Part shown: piece by piece, positions 24,122 to 35,470 of the stretch
Layout: every line of letters begins with the position of its first letter
How positions within the stretch are numbered: position 1 is the first letter of the stretch
DNA from: Straminergon stramineum
Lineage: Eukaryota; Streptophyta; Bryopsida; Hypnales; Calliergonaceae
Reading direction: 5' to 3'
Assembly: GCA_963920665.1 (NCBI GenBank)
Contig: OY987268.1
Coordinates: forward strand, 10,294,501 to 10,358,500
DNA: 64,000 bases
The notes under the pieces: model-generated
The model's input: the letters and a program-made list of their open reading frames with translations, nothing else
What the model was told of the DNA's origin: nothing
Database searches by the model: none
Made by a program: the position numbers and the translations under genes

Positions 24122-25065
24122 TTGGCTTGTGGAATCATCAAATAATTCAATATTCTCTAACTATCATTAATTCCTAAAGGACGATGTGTCATTTCTTGAT
24201 TGGTTGGCTCCCCTACATAAATGACATGTCCATAAAAAAATTCAAAATATTATTGGTACCAAACTAAGGGATGAACTTAATATGGTAGAAGCACCAATAT
24301 GGTAGTTGATCATTTAAGCAATTTTGGAGCAAATCATGCAGAGTACAAGGTGGTGGAAATTTTCCCTATGTAGGAAGATAGGAAATATGGGGATAGCAAA
24401 ATTTTCAGAATTTTATTCCTAGAATTGAAATTATAGTGAATGTTGGGAGCCAAAAAGTGCATTTCATGAGTAGCCAATGTCTAGTGTCTTCCAATTCTGA
24501 TCATTCATTTCACTCTCTACTTCGAGATATGTGTCATCACCTTATTAGTCCCAACTTTGAAAAGAACAAAAAAAACACATTCCAATCTTGAATTTTAGCC
24601 TAAGGTTGGAAATAGTACCTTGTACAGGTTCTAGATATTGGGTGTGGTTGACAATTGGTGCTTCTACCTTATGTGTCTCCAATCAGTAAAGGAAAAAAAA
24701 AGTTGCAACACAAAAGAGTATTCATTCAAAATTCTCAAAATGAATATAAGAAATTATAGGATGCCACAATTGCAAATCATTCAATCCATATTCTTTCCCC
24801 ATTGATCATTTCGAAGCTGAATTATTTCCTCTTGGAGTTCAGAGCACACTGACTGATGGACTGAGGGGCAACTGACTGATGGAATTGAAGCTTTGCAATC
24901 ACACAAGAAAAACTTTCTTGGAGCTCCCTATATTCTTAAGTTTCCAGCTTTCCCGCCTGCGGTTGTCCGGACAGGCATCTCCGTTATCATCCCCTCCCCT
25001 CCCGGGCCATTGAGTTCCAGTTGAATCATCAGTTTTTTAATTGTTGTTGTTTTGTTTGTTGTTTG
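24122..25065. other. Intergenic DNA, nothing recognised
   Basis: No gene is recognised. The stretch becomes richer in G+C from about 24840, with no domain in any frame. Confidence 0.4.
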
Positions 25066-25110
25066 TTTTGATTTTTGAAACAAATGAAACGGAATTTCAT
25101 TGCAGTACGT
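25066..25110 (-). mobile_element. Possible LINE 3'-end fragment
   Basis: Read on the minus strand this is ...ATGAAATTCCGTTTCATTTG followed by A-rich sequence, like the tails of plant LINEs. Similar pieces in the same orientation occur at about 26296-26330, 26788-26815 and 63485-63545. It is short, so confidence is limited. Confidence 0.35.
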
Positions 25111-26295
25111 TGAATCGTCAGTTCAGTTTCCTTTGATGTTGGATCCTACCGATTTCATCCTGCAAGTGAGCACATCTGCACATGACTTGATCATGAGCGA
25201 CGCCTGCTGGTTTTGTTGGATGTGATAATAACTCCCGCCCAGCTGCACTGCCACACGCGCAGCCATGGTACTCATGGGTTGGCCTTTTGGGAACTACAGG
25301 TGACTACAGGTGACAGGGCCAGGGAGTTCTCTGGTGCACGTCGGGCCGTCGGGCGGGACGAGAACATCCACAGTGGATTCCGTTCACATTTGGCCACATT
25401 TGGAGTGTGTGGCAATGGCCTAATTTGTGCTTTGGTAATCGTGATTTGCCAAGATCTCTCTGACTATAATGTAACTTCAGACTTTTATCTTGCTTATTCA
25501 AGTGGTTGTCTAATGTCTGAATTTGAATTTTTTTTAGTACCTAACCTACTTGAAGTGCTTTTTGGATGCCAATGATGCAATTTCAAGTTCATGTTATATA
25601 TCATTTGAAAGTTAGAAATACAATTTGGAGGGCTGATATATTGTTTGGACCGAGGCCTCCTTGGAATAAGGGACTCGTGAAAGCATGAACACTGACACCC
25701 CATGCCAATCTTTCATCCTCCCAAAGAACTTCCACATAATCAAGCTATGATGTATACCATTTTGTTCATCAGATGTAGATTCACACCTCCCGGGCAACCC
25801 TAATCCTTGCAACACTTTCCTCTACTACCAGAGAAGAAGTTTAGAGCCACCCTCCAAACAAGACCCTAGTAGTGATCCCAAAACGGGTTCAGAGAAATTA
25901 GCCACATGTTCATTTTTGGAAGATTTTTTTGAATTTAACAGTGAGGACACGAAGAAAGTAAGCTGCACCCAAGCAAAATTTAGCCAGTTTGGGGATTGCT
26001 GGCCCCCAGACTTCTCCATCTTGTCCGTTGAGTTGGTTCGTTGGTGACCATGAGGGTTGAAGAAGTGGATAACCCTATGTCACTGGACAAGGATGGTATA
26101 TTATCTCAGACAATGCCGTTTGAAATTGTTTTGTCCAAGCACTGGTCTCGCTGCACTGGGCCTGACAGAGGATGCTCTCAGGCAGAATAAACTGAACTGC
26201 CACTGGATGTTCACTTATCTTAACTTACTGGAACTTAAGTTATAAGCTTAATAGTTCTAACTTGCTGTAACTTATCTTAATTGATTGGTTTTGGG
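25111..26295. other. Intergenic, mildly G+C-rich; possible gene remnant
   Basis: Frames at 25213-25575 (plus) and 25825-26019 (minus), and a 47-codon plus frame at 26049-26191 starting ATG (MRVEEVDNPMSLDKDG), look more protein-like than the A/T-rich flanks. None is recognisable and no consistent exon chain could be built. It may be an eroded gene. Confidence 0.3.
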
Positions 26296-26330
26296 GTGGG
26301 TTTTTTTTTGACACAAATGAAATTGTTTGT
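26296..26330 (-). mobile_element. Possible LINE 3'-end fragment
   Basis: TTTTTTTTTGACACAAATGAAATTG on the plus strand equals a tail of the form CATTTGTGTC-poly(A) on the minus strand. It is nearly identical at its core to the fragment at 63485. Confidence 0.35.
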
Positions 26331-28276
26331 TTTTTGTTTACATGTGGAAGAGTGAGTAGAACTAAGTTAACTTAATTTGTGCCTGTGTGTGCAAGGACAA
26401 TCACTCCAGTAAGTTAAGCTTAACTTACTTAGAAGGTATGTGGAACTTAATTAATTGTAAGAGTATTAGGTGGCTGCTTGTACTTTGATCAGAGGTTTCA
26501 CTAAATGTTTCACTAAATGGTCGAATAGGATGATAGAGTACAATGTGACGGGGATTGAATGAATTGCAAGGTGATCTGTCAATTGTTCGCCTGTCGTGGA
26601 TATGAAGGAAGTTAATGATTCACTGGGGGCGGGGTTGAATCACACTTCTAGAATGATTGATTGATACCATTCCATTTGCTAACTTACTGTAGATAATTTA
26701 ACAGTTTTTGGCTTCTGGCTTTCAAGTCCAGGTCAGTGTTGGTTTTCGGGTTTTCCTTACCAACAATTAAGTTCTGTGGGGTGTTGTTTTTTGACATAAA
26801 TGAAATGCACTAGATAATGCTTAAGAGCTGGCAGGCTCGATATCATATGGGACATAATGCTAAGCCTAATAGTTCATCACATATGTAAGGTAGGAGGCTC
26901 TTTGGAGTGTGCACCTAAGGGAAAAGACGTCTCTCCTGGGGAATCCATGGAGCCCACCATTTGGGAAATTTTATGGCACAGGAAGTAGGAAAGCAGACAA
27001 TAGGTGATTTTTTCGAATTTTTTTGAGTGAAATTGAATTAATTACAGAATTTTAAAGTGAGTATGAAGTAGGGTGCTAGTCTTGCTCATAGCATGCCTTT
27101 GAATCGAACAAATGCATCCCATGATTCATGGAAGTCTTTAAATTAAATTTTAGGCACTTCAAGCTAAATGAACAAATGATTGGGCTACTTCAAGCTCCAC
27201 TTATGAGAGGAGCATATGTGAAGACCTCAATGTCTAGAAAATAAACATGGGTGTTGTCATTTCTTTGTTGTGGAAAGGGTAATCCATATCCAGAACCCTC
27301 TAGCATGGTTTATGCTTACCTACATGGTCCACTGAAAATGACCCTGGGAAATTTGAGCCTCCTACCTTATGTGTCACTACTTTATGCAAATCTAAAGGTG
27401 TAGAATAGTGGGGTTTTTTTTGGGGGGGGGGCGAAATTTCGCTCAAAAAAGATTTTTTATTTTTTTAGGGAATATTTGGCAAAATATTCTTGTTTTTTAG
27501 TGGATGAAATTGCTAATTTGCTACCAAATCTAGGGGTGGTATCACTCTATTTTGGATGAATGTACACCACTTTGGATGAATAAATGATTTTTCATCCATA
27601 CATTTCAAGTTTCATCTATTTCTATGGATGTAAATAGCTTCATCCTTCTAGTGATTAATACTTTTTGCACTACCTAAAATAAATGAAAAAACACACCGAT
27701 GTAGAAAGAGGGTCTATGTTATGAGGTATAACGCTATTCTAACTATCCAATGGAATGGTGACAAATGTGCCTTGAAAATTGGACTTGGCATTATAGAATT
27801 TCCTTGTAGAGAGAAAAGATGCAAGTGTGTTAGCTACAAGTGGCATGTCAATAAGTGTGGCCCTTCTTGGAAGAAGTTTATGAGTTTTATTGTCTCCTTC
27901 ATTTGATGGGTTTGTATTGAAGGTGGCTACAATGTATATAATTTTGAAGCTTGGAGGATTCATTTTTTCTAATTATTTAGGAATAAATGGCATTGATAGG
28001 GAGTTAGATTAGGTAGCAACTTTGAGAAAGTTGTTGTAACATCAACAATGATGATGTTTTTTTAAGTAGTCAAGAAACTACAACAATAGGAGTGCAATTG
28101 GGCTTCATTGTATTCAAGATTTTGCATTGAAGGATGTATTTCAGAAAAAACATAAACCAAAAAGTTCAAGAGAAGTAAAGTGTAGGAACATTACAGACTT
28201 ACATTACATGACCAAAAGAAAACAATAAAGAAAATCATTTAGAATTCTAGGCATGAAAAAAATACTCTTGCCTTAA
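26331..28276. other. Intergenic DNA, no gene
   Basis: Contains another LINE-tail-like motif (TTTTTGACATAAATGAAAT, about 26788-26815) and a 10-base G run at 27422-27431. The 26210-26460 stretch repeats the word AACTTA many times on both strands. No coding region is recognised. Confidence 0.35.
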
Positions 28277-28500
28277 AAAGTGTTGGACCTACAAAACACC
28301 AAACACACTTTGATGCCCAAATAAGAAACTTGTGAATTGTAAAATTGTTGCAAGTAGTGAAAATCTAAAGTGACTAGTAGCTAGAAGAAAGTGTTGGACT
28401 TGCAAAACACAAAACACACTTTGACACTTAAGTAAGAAACTCATGACTATAAAATTGTTGCAAGCAATGAAAATTTCAAAACGATTGGTAGTTAGAAGGA
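28277..28500. repeat. Tandem duplication, 111-bp unit x 2
   Basis: AAAGTGTTGGACCTACAAAAC at 28277 recurs as AAAGTGTTGGACTTGCAAAAC at 28388. Both are followed by CACACTTTGA, AAGTAAGAAACT, GTAAAATTGTTGCAAG and AGTAGCTAGAAG-like blocks in the same order. Confidence 0.85.
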
Positions 28501-28912
28501 AGTTGAGAGAAAACAAAGTAGGTAGTATTCCTAACCGATTTGCAAATTGCAAATTCAAGTATAGAAAAAAAAATAGAAAATTAAACAATGCATTCAACAT
28601 TACATCATCACATTTGGAATACATGTACACAACTAGAAAGCAAACATAGCAAATGAAAAGTGATAAAGTTGACACATAGACTTCAAATTTAATAATGGTG
28701 CTCCAAAGCAAGGAAGCATCTGTCTTTCAATTATGAAATCTTGCACACATTATCATAATTAAAAGTTTGTTGAAGAAGAATGCTCTTTGGAAAAATTCAC
28801 AAACCAACAACTATTCTTCTACTTGCAATGCAATGTTGAATTGATACACAAAGTAGAGACATTTGCAACACAAAATTAGAACTTTGCAAGCAAAATTTGA
28901 AGAGTAGACTTA
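28501..28912. other. Intergenic DNA, nothing recognised
   Basis: A/T-rich, with no gene or repeat landmark seen. Confidence 0.35.
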
Positions 28913-29050
28913 TTGTAAGAAACTAATGTTCTTGTGAACACATTTTAGGTGACATCCATCTATTTTTATATTATGTTTGATGATATTGTTAACATAAAAA
29001 CAGGTGGATGTCACCTAAAATGTGTCCACCCAAACATTGGTTTCTTACAA
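28913..29050. mobile_element. Short hairpin MITE (138 bp)
   Basis: The arms TTGTAAGAAACTAATGTT... and ...AACATTGGTTTCTTACAA are inverted copies of each other over about 50 bp, including ACATTTTAGGTGACATCCA and its complement. They leave a loop of about 40 bp. The element has no coding capacity. Transcripts across it would form a near-perfect hairpin. Confidence 0.75.
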
Positions 29051-29749
29051 TGTAGATTCCAAACTAGATGACAATGTTCAAGCAATGAAGCACCGATCAT
29101 TCATCATGTCAAAAATATGGTACACAAACATAACTAGGAAAAAAGCTTCATTGAATGAAAATGTTACGTGAGAAAATTCCAAAACCATATATGGATGATG
29201 AAAAAAAAGGGACACTTTTCATACTAAGTTCTAAACAACTCGACAGTAACTCAATCACCATGTAAGAATGATCACTACATTACTAAGGGAAACTACTCCT
29301 ACACAATGTTAGCTAAGAAAACTTCCTACTATATGATATTGGGGTCCAAGCATACTAGTAGGAGCCAACTTGGTTGTAACAATTGGTTTTTTTGAAGAAT
29401 CTTCTGATTATAACTCTTGAACATGAATTGAAATATGAAAAAAATTGTAATACAATGTTTTTTAGTTAAGGTTGTTTGACATAATACAAAAAAAAATGAT
29501 TATATGAAATTTCTAAATATCAAAAGGACAAAAATGTATTTGTAAACACTCTTTAAGTCATCTATAATGGGTCCTTAATTAATCCAATTAAGGACTATTT
29601 TAGATGAACAAACAACAATTTTTGGTTGAATATTCCAATAACGACTTCCATAAGCACCTCAATAACGAGTCCACTAATGGCTCCTATTAGTGTGCTTTGA
29701 CCCACTATAGCCATACTATTCATCTTAGTAAATCCACTCTTGGAAATGT
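29051..29749. other. Intergenic DNA, nothing recognised
   Basis: A/T-rich; no gene or repeat landmark seen. Confidence 0.35.
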
Positions 29750-30003
29750 TCTTTGTTTGAGAAGTTTTTGATTGTGGGTGATTGCAAGAAACACTTGTTC
29801 TATTTTTTGTCCCCTTGGCATGAGATAGGTGTTTTTTTGCATCATAAGTTAGTTTTGCTTGAAATTAGAAATGAAGGTGCATGTAGAAGTCTTAGACATT
29901 GAATAATTTTTTGCATTTAAAAAAATTATTTTCCTATTTTTAAACACACCCCAATTGGATGTCTACCTTGGCCATTTTGGAGTTTTCTAGTACCAATTTT
30001 GAC
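29750..30003. repeat. Dispersed repeat, copy in + orientation
   Basis: GGGTGATTGCAAGAAACACTTGTT near 29776 through TTGGATGTCTACCTTGGCCA near 29955 is matched, in inverted orientation, by 56985-57215 (GGGTGATTGCCAGAAACACTTGTC... on the minus strand). The two copies share order and length. A further weak copy of its start, GGGGTGATTACAAGAAGCAC, lies near 56458. Probably a non-autonomous transposon; I could not define the ends. Confidence 0.6.
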
Positions 30004-30810
30004 CCGAAAATGCAAAAAAAGAAGCTCAAATTTGGTATGCAAGGTCTTCCACTAAATTCACACAAAATCAAAAGAGATTTTCTAAAAACAATAAATTATC
30101 CACCTTCCACATGTGCTCAAAGTGCACTCCCTTTATGCAAGTGCAAAGAACATAAATTTTTTTCCAAAGATAAACATGGTTGAGAAGGAGCATCTTCAAG
30201 TTAGGATTTTTTTTTAAATTTCAATTTAAAAAATATTTTCACCATTTTCTAACAATCAAACATCAAAGTGTCCATTTTCTTGGCATTTTCCATTATGCAT
30301 TTTTGGTGCATAACTTTGAGAGGTAAATTTTTCTAGGTCTGATTTTTTAAAGACATAGTATTCACTATGCTTTTCAAATTATCAATATTTTATTTCATTT
30401 GAAAAAATCATTCCAAAAGTCACAATATTCTAGTACCAAGGCTATTTTGAGCCCAAAAAGGCAAGTGTTTCTTGCAACAACCCTTGTGTACACTTGCTAT
30501 GCCTTCATGGCAACCACCATTCCCAAGTTAGTATCCAACCTATTCCAAACTCCGTCCTTCAAGAATGATAAGGACAAAAAACAACATTTGTCTTGGACAA
30601 AACTAAACATGTGGATCATAGTGATCTTTGCAAGTTTTACATACTCATTGAAATTTTAAGCAAAGGTTGAATTTGCATCCAAATACCTCAAACCCTTAGT
30701 GAGTGGATCTACAATTGCTAAGGAATTTAAAAATACCATTACTAAAAAATGACATCCAAATCAACAATTTTTTTTTTTTTTTGATTTTGGTAGTATATCA
30801 TCTGTTTTCA
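30004..30810. other. Intergenic DNA, part of the same decayed repeat family
   Basis: Pieces such as TTCTTGCAACAACCCTTGTG near 30470, together with a second CTAGTACCAA...TTTTGA.CC block near 30430, resemble the neighbouring dispersed repeat. The open frame at 30399-30659 lies within this and is not considered a gene. A T run of about 17 is at 30767-30782. Confidence 0.4.
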
Positions 30811-30942
30811 CAACTTTCTACTAATTTTGCACATTTTAACAAAATGAATACATTATTTTTGTTGATTTGAATAGTAAAATAACCAAATCAACAAAAATAA
30901 TGTATTCATTTTGTTATAATGTGCAAAATCAATAGAAAGTTG
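30811..30942. repeat. Perfect-looking inverted repeat, 58-bp arms
   Basis: CAACTTTCTACTAATTTTGC at 30811 is mirrored by GCAAAATCAATAGAAAGTTG ending at 30942. The arms pair along their full length with only two or three mismatches and are separated by about 15 bp. It would form a long stem if transcribed. Confidence 0.85.
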
Positions 30943-31001
30943 TGGACAATGGAATACAAAATTTAAATTTTAGTCACATTTTTGTATTATATTGTTTGGA
31001 T

Positions 31002-31560
31002 TTAACCCCTAAAAGACCAAATTGTGTTTTTTGGCAACACAACAATTTTGGGTAGTTCACTACGAATGGAATTTGTAATTTTTTCTTTGAAATTTTCTCA
31101 CAACGTGTGCGCAAAGAGTAGCTTTAAGGCCCAACAATTTTCATAACTTTTGACTACATGGTTAAAAAGTTATTGCATGATATGCAGTTTTCATTGATCT
31201 TTGGCAACTCAAAAAAATCTTAAAAAATCACTTTTTCAATAAATCACTTTTTTGAATTGGTTATATGTGTACATGGAAATCTTTGAATCATTCCATTTTG
31301 AATAATGAGATGAAAGTTATGAAGAGTTTTAGTTTGCAGGTAGTTATCGACTCTCCACTCCAAAATAAACTTTGAAGTGATTTATTTAATTCAATTTTCA
31401 ATATTTTTTGAAAAAAATTAAGTCATAGGATGTAGATTGTTTATTATGACATTAAAACCATTTGGATTGGCATTTTTCAATTCCATAACTAAATTCTTAA
31501 CTTTTTCAATATTCAAGTTTTCAATTTTGTAGTACTAAAATTAGAATAGTTCCAAATTCA
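31002..31560. mobile_element. TTAA-type element, 3'-truncated copy
   Basis: Starts TTAACCCCTAAAAGACCAAA and aligns over about 550 bp with the complete element at 52805-53737, sharing TTTTTTGGCAACA, TTTGAATCATTCCAT, AAAATAAACTTTGAAGT and GGATTGGCATTTTCAATTCC in the same order. The right inverted end is not visible, so the copy appears truncated or overwritten. It is non-coding. Confidence 0.65.
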
Positions 31561-31773
31561 AATTGAATTTTTCAATAGAATTGTTCAAATTTGAAGTATT
31601 TAACTCCTATAATTCTTACATATGTTGAGACCTTCCCACAAGTGCTTCTAAATATTAGAATTCAAATGTAGACTAAAATCTTCATATTTATTTATTCTTT
31701 CAATGAATTCAATTATAGAAGTTAGCTTGTAATTTACTTTATATAGTGTACCTTTCCAAAATTGTAAGACAAG

Positions 31774-31884
31774 AAACTTCATCATTTGTAAGATCATGAT
31801 GAACTTCATCATTTGTAAAAAACTTCATCATTTGTAAGATCATGATGAACTTCATCATTTGTAAGAAACTTCATCATTTGTAAG
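31774..31884. repeat. Short tandem array of AACTTCATCATTTGTAA
   Basis: The 17-base word occurs five times, at 31774, 31802, 31821, 31848 and 31867, with alternating spacers, so the higher-order period is about 46 bp. Confidence 0.9.
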
Positions 31885-32300
31885 ACAAGAAACTTTCATC
31901 TCCAAAAAATCGTTTGAGATTTAAAGCCTCCAATGAAAAGTTATGGACAAAGTTCAAAGATGAGTTAGAAGTGAAATTTTTTGGAACATTTTCAAATATT
32001 CTCTTTGAATTTTGTGCATAACTTTTGATTTGAGGCTTAAAATCTCAAATGGGTTTTGGAAGTTTAAAGCTAGCTTGATTTAATAACTTTTTTGAGTTTA
32101 AAAGCCTTTAAAAAAATATTCTACTATGCTTAAATGAGGTATGAAGTTCTACTTTCAACACAATTCCTATGTTTTGGCAATAAGCAGTCAAACTTTCATC
32201 ATCAAGTTATCCCATATCCTTTGAGTGTTTGTGACGGACAATGGATTTTAGTATACAAGGGGACCCTCCACTCCCTAACCACACCATGAGCTAGTGAAGA

Positions 32301-32465
32301 GATTCTTTCACTCTGCCATCAAGATTCTTAATGGCCTATTGATAAATACAATTCTAGCTATATTTCGGTGCCAATGAAGTGTTTCCTTCACTATGCAACC
32401 AAGTTTTTGGGTGGCCTATTGATGGATTTAATTCACTCAGCTATTCCAATTGTATATCAGTGCTA
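32301..32465. repeat. Tandem duplication, about 80-bp unit x 2
   Basis: The order TTCACT.TGC(C/A)A.CAAG.TT, GGCCTATTGAT.(A/G)AT, AATTC.A(C/G)CTAT, TAT.TC(G/A)GTGC appears twice in succession. The two units are well diverged. Confidence 0.7.
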
Positions 32466-33814
32466 GCCCTCAAACTTGGATGAATTAATAGCCTTTTAAA
32501 ACTTAAAGTTTGAAATCTAGAATAAATGTCGACTTGAAATTCGTTCTAGTAACTCTATACAAGTTATCAATTCCAAAAAATTGGCAAATTAAAATTCTTC
32601 ACATCAAAATTGAGACATTCATTTGCATGAATTCTAAAAACTTGGATGGGTATGAATTTAAGTTTTGGTCCATAAGCCTTGAAATGTGTCAAAGATGTAA
32701 AATTCCATTGCACCAATGTAACAAAATTGAGTTACAATGGGAAAGAGACGTTGCAGGCATTAGAATTAAAGGGAGTTATTTTGAATAAATACTTTTAATT
32801 GAAACTCAATAATTTACTAATACATTAAACATATGTATAAAAGGTATGTTATAGAGTTACAATAATATATATGACAACATATTGACAAAAACATATGATA
32901 AAAACAAAATTGTGATGTATTGTTAAAATTTTGGTATCTAATAATTGTTGTTGTCAAATCACATTAAATCAACTATAATCCAAACAAATGTACTATGTAG
33001 ATGCCCTTATAAACAAACATCTTAGATTCAACAAGATTATATTGAAAATAATTATTTTACTTGCTAAATACAAATTAAAAGAATTTTCATTAATTGGGTA
33101 ATACAACAAACATCTTTAACTCTATTCAAAGAAGATGCAACAACGGGTCAAATTGCAACCTATAGATCATATATAATAGTAAATGGAATCTCAAGTCTTT
33201 GATTCATTGAGGTTCTTTGAATTCCATCAAATTAATAGTATCTACATTCTTTTCCCTATATAATTTTTTTGAAGTACATACCCTATGCAAAGGTTAGATT
33301 TGGTAGAAATGAAGTCATTTGTATTTAAAAAGTGCCACACGTCATCTCGTGAATGGTGTGAGGTGACGTGGACCCATGAGAATTTGATGTGGAAATTCCA
33401 TTTCGGCACTTGAGTGCCAAATCAAACCTTCGCCTATGGTATATTTCAACTTTTTACAATATCAATGGAGGTAGGTCTTAAATGATATACAACAACATGT
33501 AGTAAAATACTGAAGTCATTGAGTCTATGGGTGGTGAGCTTTGAATGCATTTACTTCCAAACCTTAATTGCTTTTGGCTTTAGGTATTTTTTAATTAGGG
33601 TTGTATTGCAAATAAGATACTACAACATTTATGTTTGCTCATTTGCATTCTGTCTATTCATTTTCAACTTGTAGAACATAGGATGAAACTGAACAAAGTA
33701 TAGACTTAGTTTTTTGTAATCACTGTATGTATAGTAGATGAAAAATGATTTCAACCCATGAATGGCTACAAAATGGGTTTTGTTGCAGCCATTCAAAAGA
33801 AACTTTCAAAAACG
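32466..33814. other. Intergenic DNA, no gene
   Basis: A/T-rich; only short open frames without domains. Confidence 0.4.
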
Positions 33815-34459
33815 TTAACCCCTAAATGCCCAAGGCCTGTTTGGAGCTCCTTGAAATTTGATCTAAATTGAACAAAAAGTCAACATTTTCATAAGTTGTA
33901 TCAATTTCTTTTGAATTGTAACCGTACAAATTCAAACTAGACATGTTAGAGATCACATAGGAAAAGAAAACATAACAATATCACTTACAGATTGAAAGAT
34001 TATAATGTTTGATCATGAGGGTGTAAAAACTGTGAAAATTTTTCAATTCACTTTTTGCATGTCAACTCTAAAAATTTGTGTCACTAAAAAATATGAGATT
34101 ATAGGGCCTAGCATGCACAACCCTAATCAATTTATGTTTTTTCAAAATCTATTCTACAATTTTTTTAAATGAATTTCTAATGTGCTTTTGCCTCCAAGAT
34201 CTAGTGTATTTGAGGCTCATTTTCAAGAGCCCTCAACACTATGGGAAGTCAAGATTGCAATGGGCATCCTTGCACTAAATCTTCAATAGAAAAATCATAA
34301 TCCTTTATTTTTCAGATCAACTTTTCGATCCTAAAACTAGACTTCAAAAATAATTCTCCAAAAATATAAACTACTACAAATAACAATTTAGTTGGGTTTT
34401 AGTTAACTTCAAAGTTTTCGAAACACCAGAATCTGGTGCCTTGGGCATTTAGGGGTTAA
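33815..34459. mobile_element. Complete TTAA-type (piggyBac/Kolobok-like) MITE, 645 bp
   Basis: The left end is TTAACCCCTAAATGCCCAAG and the right end is its exact complement, CTTGGGCATTTAGGGGTTAA; the perfect inverted terminus including TTAA is 22 bp. If TTAA is the duplicated target site, the element proper starts and ends with CCCC, as in piggyBac and related TTAA-targeting DNA transposons. There is no transposase ORF. An internal phrase, CAGATTGAAAGATTATAATGTTT, recurs in the elements at 47050-48746. Confidence 0.8.
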
Positions 34460-34489
34460 AAGAACACAGGTCCGTCGGTCCCAACGCCC

Positions 34490-35180
34490 TTCCATAACGG
34501 CACACAAGTTTCCCAAACCCTAAAACCCCGGCGTCACCGAGTGCTCGTCCTCCCCTACTTATGTTTCCTCTCGTTGACGGCTTCTGAAAATTCTCTTCTT
34601 CAGCATGAGCGTTGATGTGTCACATTTTGGTTACGGGTTCTCATCTCGTTGCATGAAGTTCGTTTTCTTTTCTCGTCATGTTCTATTTCTGCTTGGCTTT
34701 GGTATCTGGTGCGGTGAGCAGGCGACCATCTGCAACGACCTCCACCTCGTAAACGCGGCCTACATTAGCTTCACGACGTGGGTTGGGTTGTCCCTCTAAC
34801 AATACTTATGTCCTGTGCTCAGTCTTGCTCTTTTGGTTTGACGCTTTTCGTTTAGGGTTTCCGTTTTGGTCTTGGATGGTTACGTCTACGTGCGCAGCTG
34901 CGGTCGGTGGCTGGGACCTTGTTTGGCAAGGAGAACCTCCCTAGTACGCCCCTGCATTTCTATGACGTTCCACTGTAAACTGAGACCTCCTTAATGAGTT
35001 TTATGTTTGTCAGTTCGTTTTTCGAAGCCGGTGATGTTTCGAGAACAACAACCATAAACTTTGATACTGACGTCTTTGATGATCTTATCATCGACTGAGG
35101 CTTCGTGCTTTAGGTTCATTAGGGTTTCGGGCGGGGGTTGTGGGTTTTGTGTTGTGGATCTTTGAGGTTTTTTTTACCTG
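34490..35180. promoter_or_regulatory. G+C-rich patch with three telobox motifs
   Basis: AAACCCTAAAACCCC (about 34514), GTTTAGGGTTT (about 34850) and ATTAGGGTTTCGG (about 35119) match the plant telobox AAACCCTAA, common in promoters and leaders of translation-related genes. A 64-codon ATG frame (34605-34799) has no recognisable domain. I read this as a possible promoter or 5' end of a lost or unrecognised transcription unit; no downstream exons could be identified. Confidence 0.3.
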
Positions 35181-35470
35181 AGGCTGGATGAAGATAAATT
35201 TCATAGACCTGTTCTGAATTATATTGTTGAATAAACATGCACTACCAACTGACAGCCTTCGTTATAAGCATGAGTCAGGAAAGGCGGGGGTGGTGTCCTT
35301 GGCGGGATACTACCCTGACTGTATGGAGCGACCTTGTACATTGGTCGTAGATTCCAGTGTTAACGTCTGAGAGTGGCATCATCTCTAGATGAAGCTTCCA
35401 TTGTGAGGTTTCGATATTGATGGTGTGGTGGCATATTCCATTGCCCTGGGGAGCGGCGTCGCTGCAATTA

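Noticed and set aside
28289..28711. 140-codon minus-strand ORF
   Set aside because: Runs through the 111-bp tandem duplication and is rich in Phe/Leu from A/T-rich DNA; not a gene.
31774..31884. Regular short repeats suggesting a CRISPR-like array
   Set aside because: Repeats are 17 bases with alternating spacers that are themselves repeated; this is a eukaryotic tandem repeat.
35031..35068. Possible C/D snoRNA (GTGATGT ... CTGA)
   Set aside because: The boxes are only about 30 bp apart, with no terminal stem; too short for a typical C/D snoRNA.
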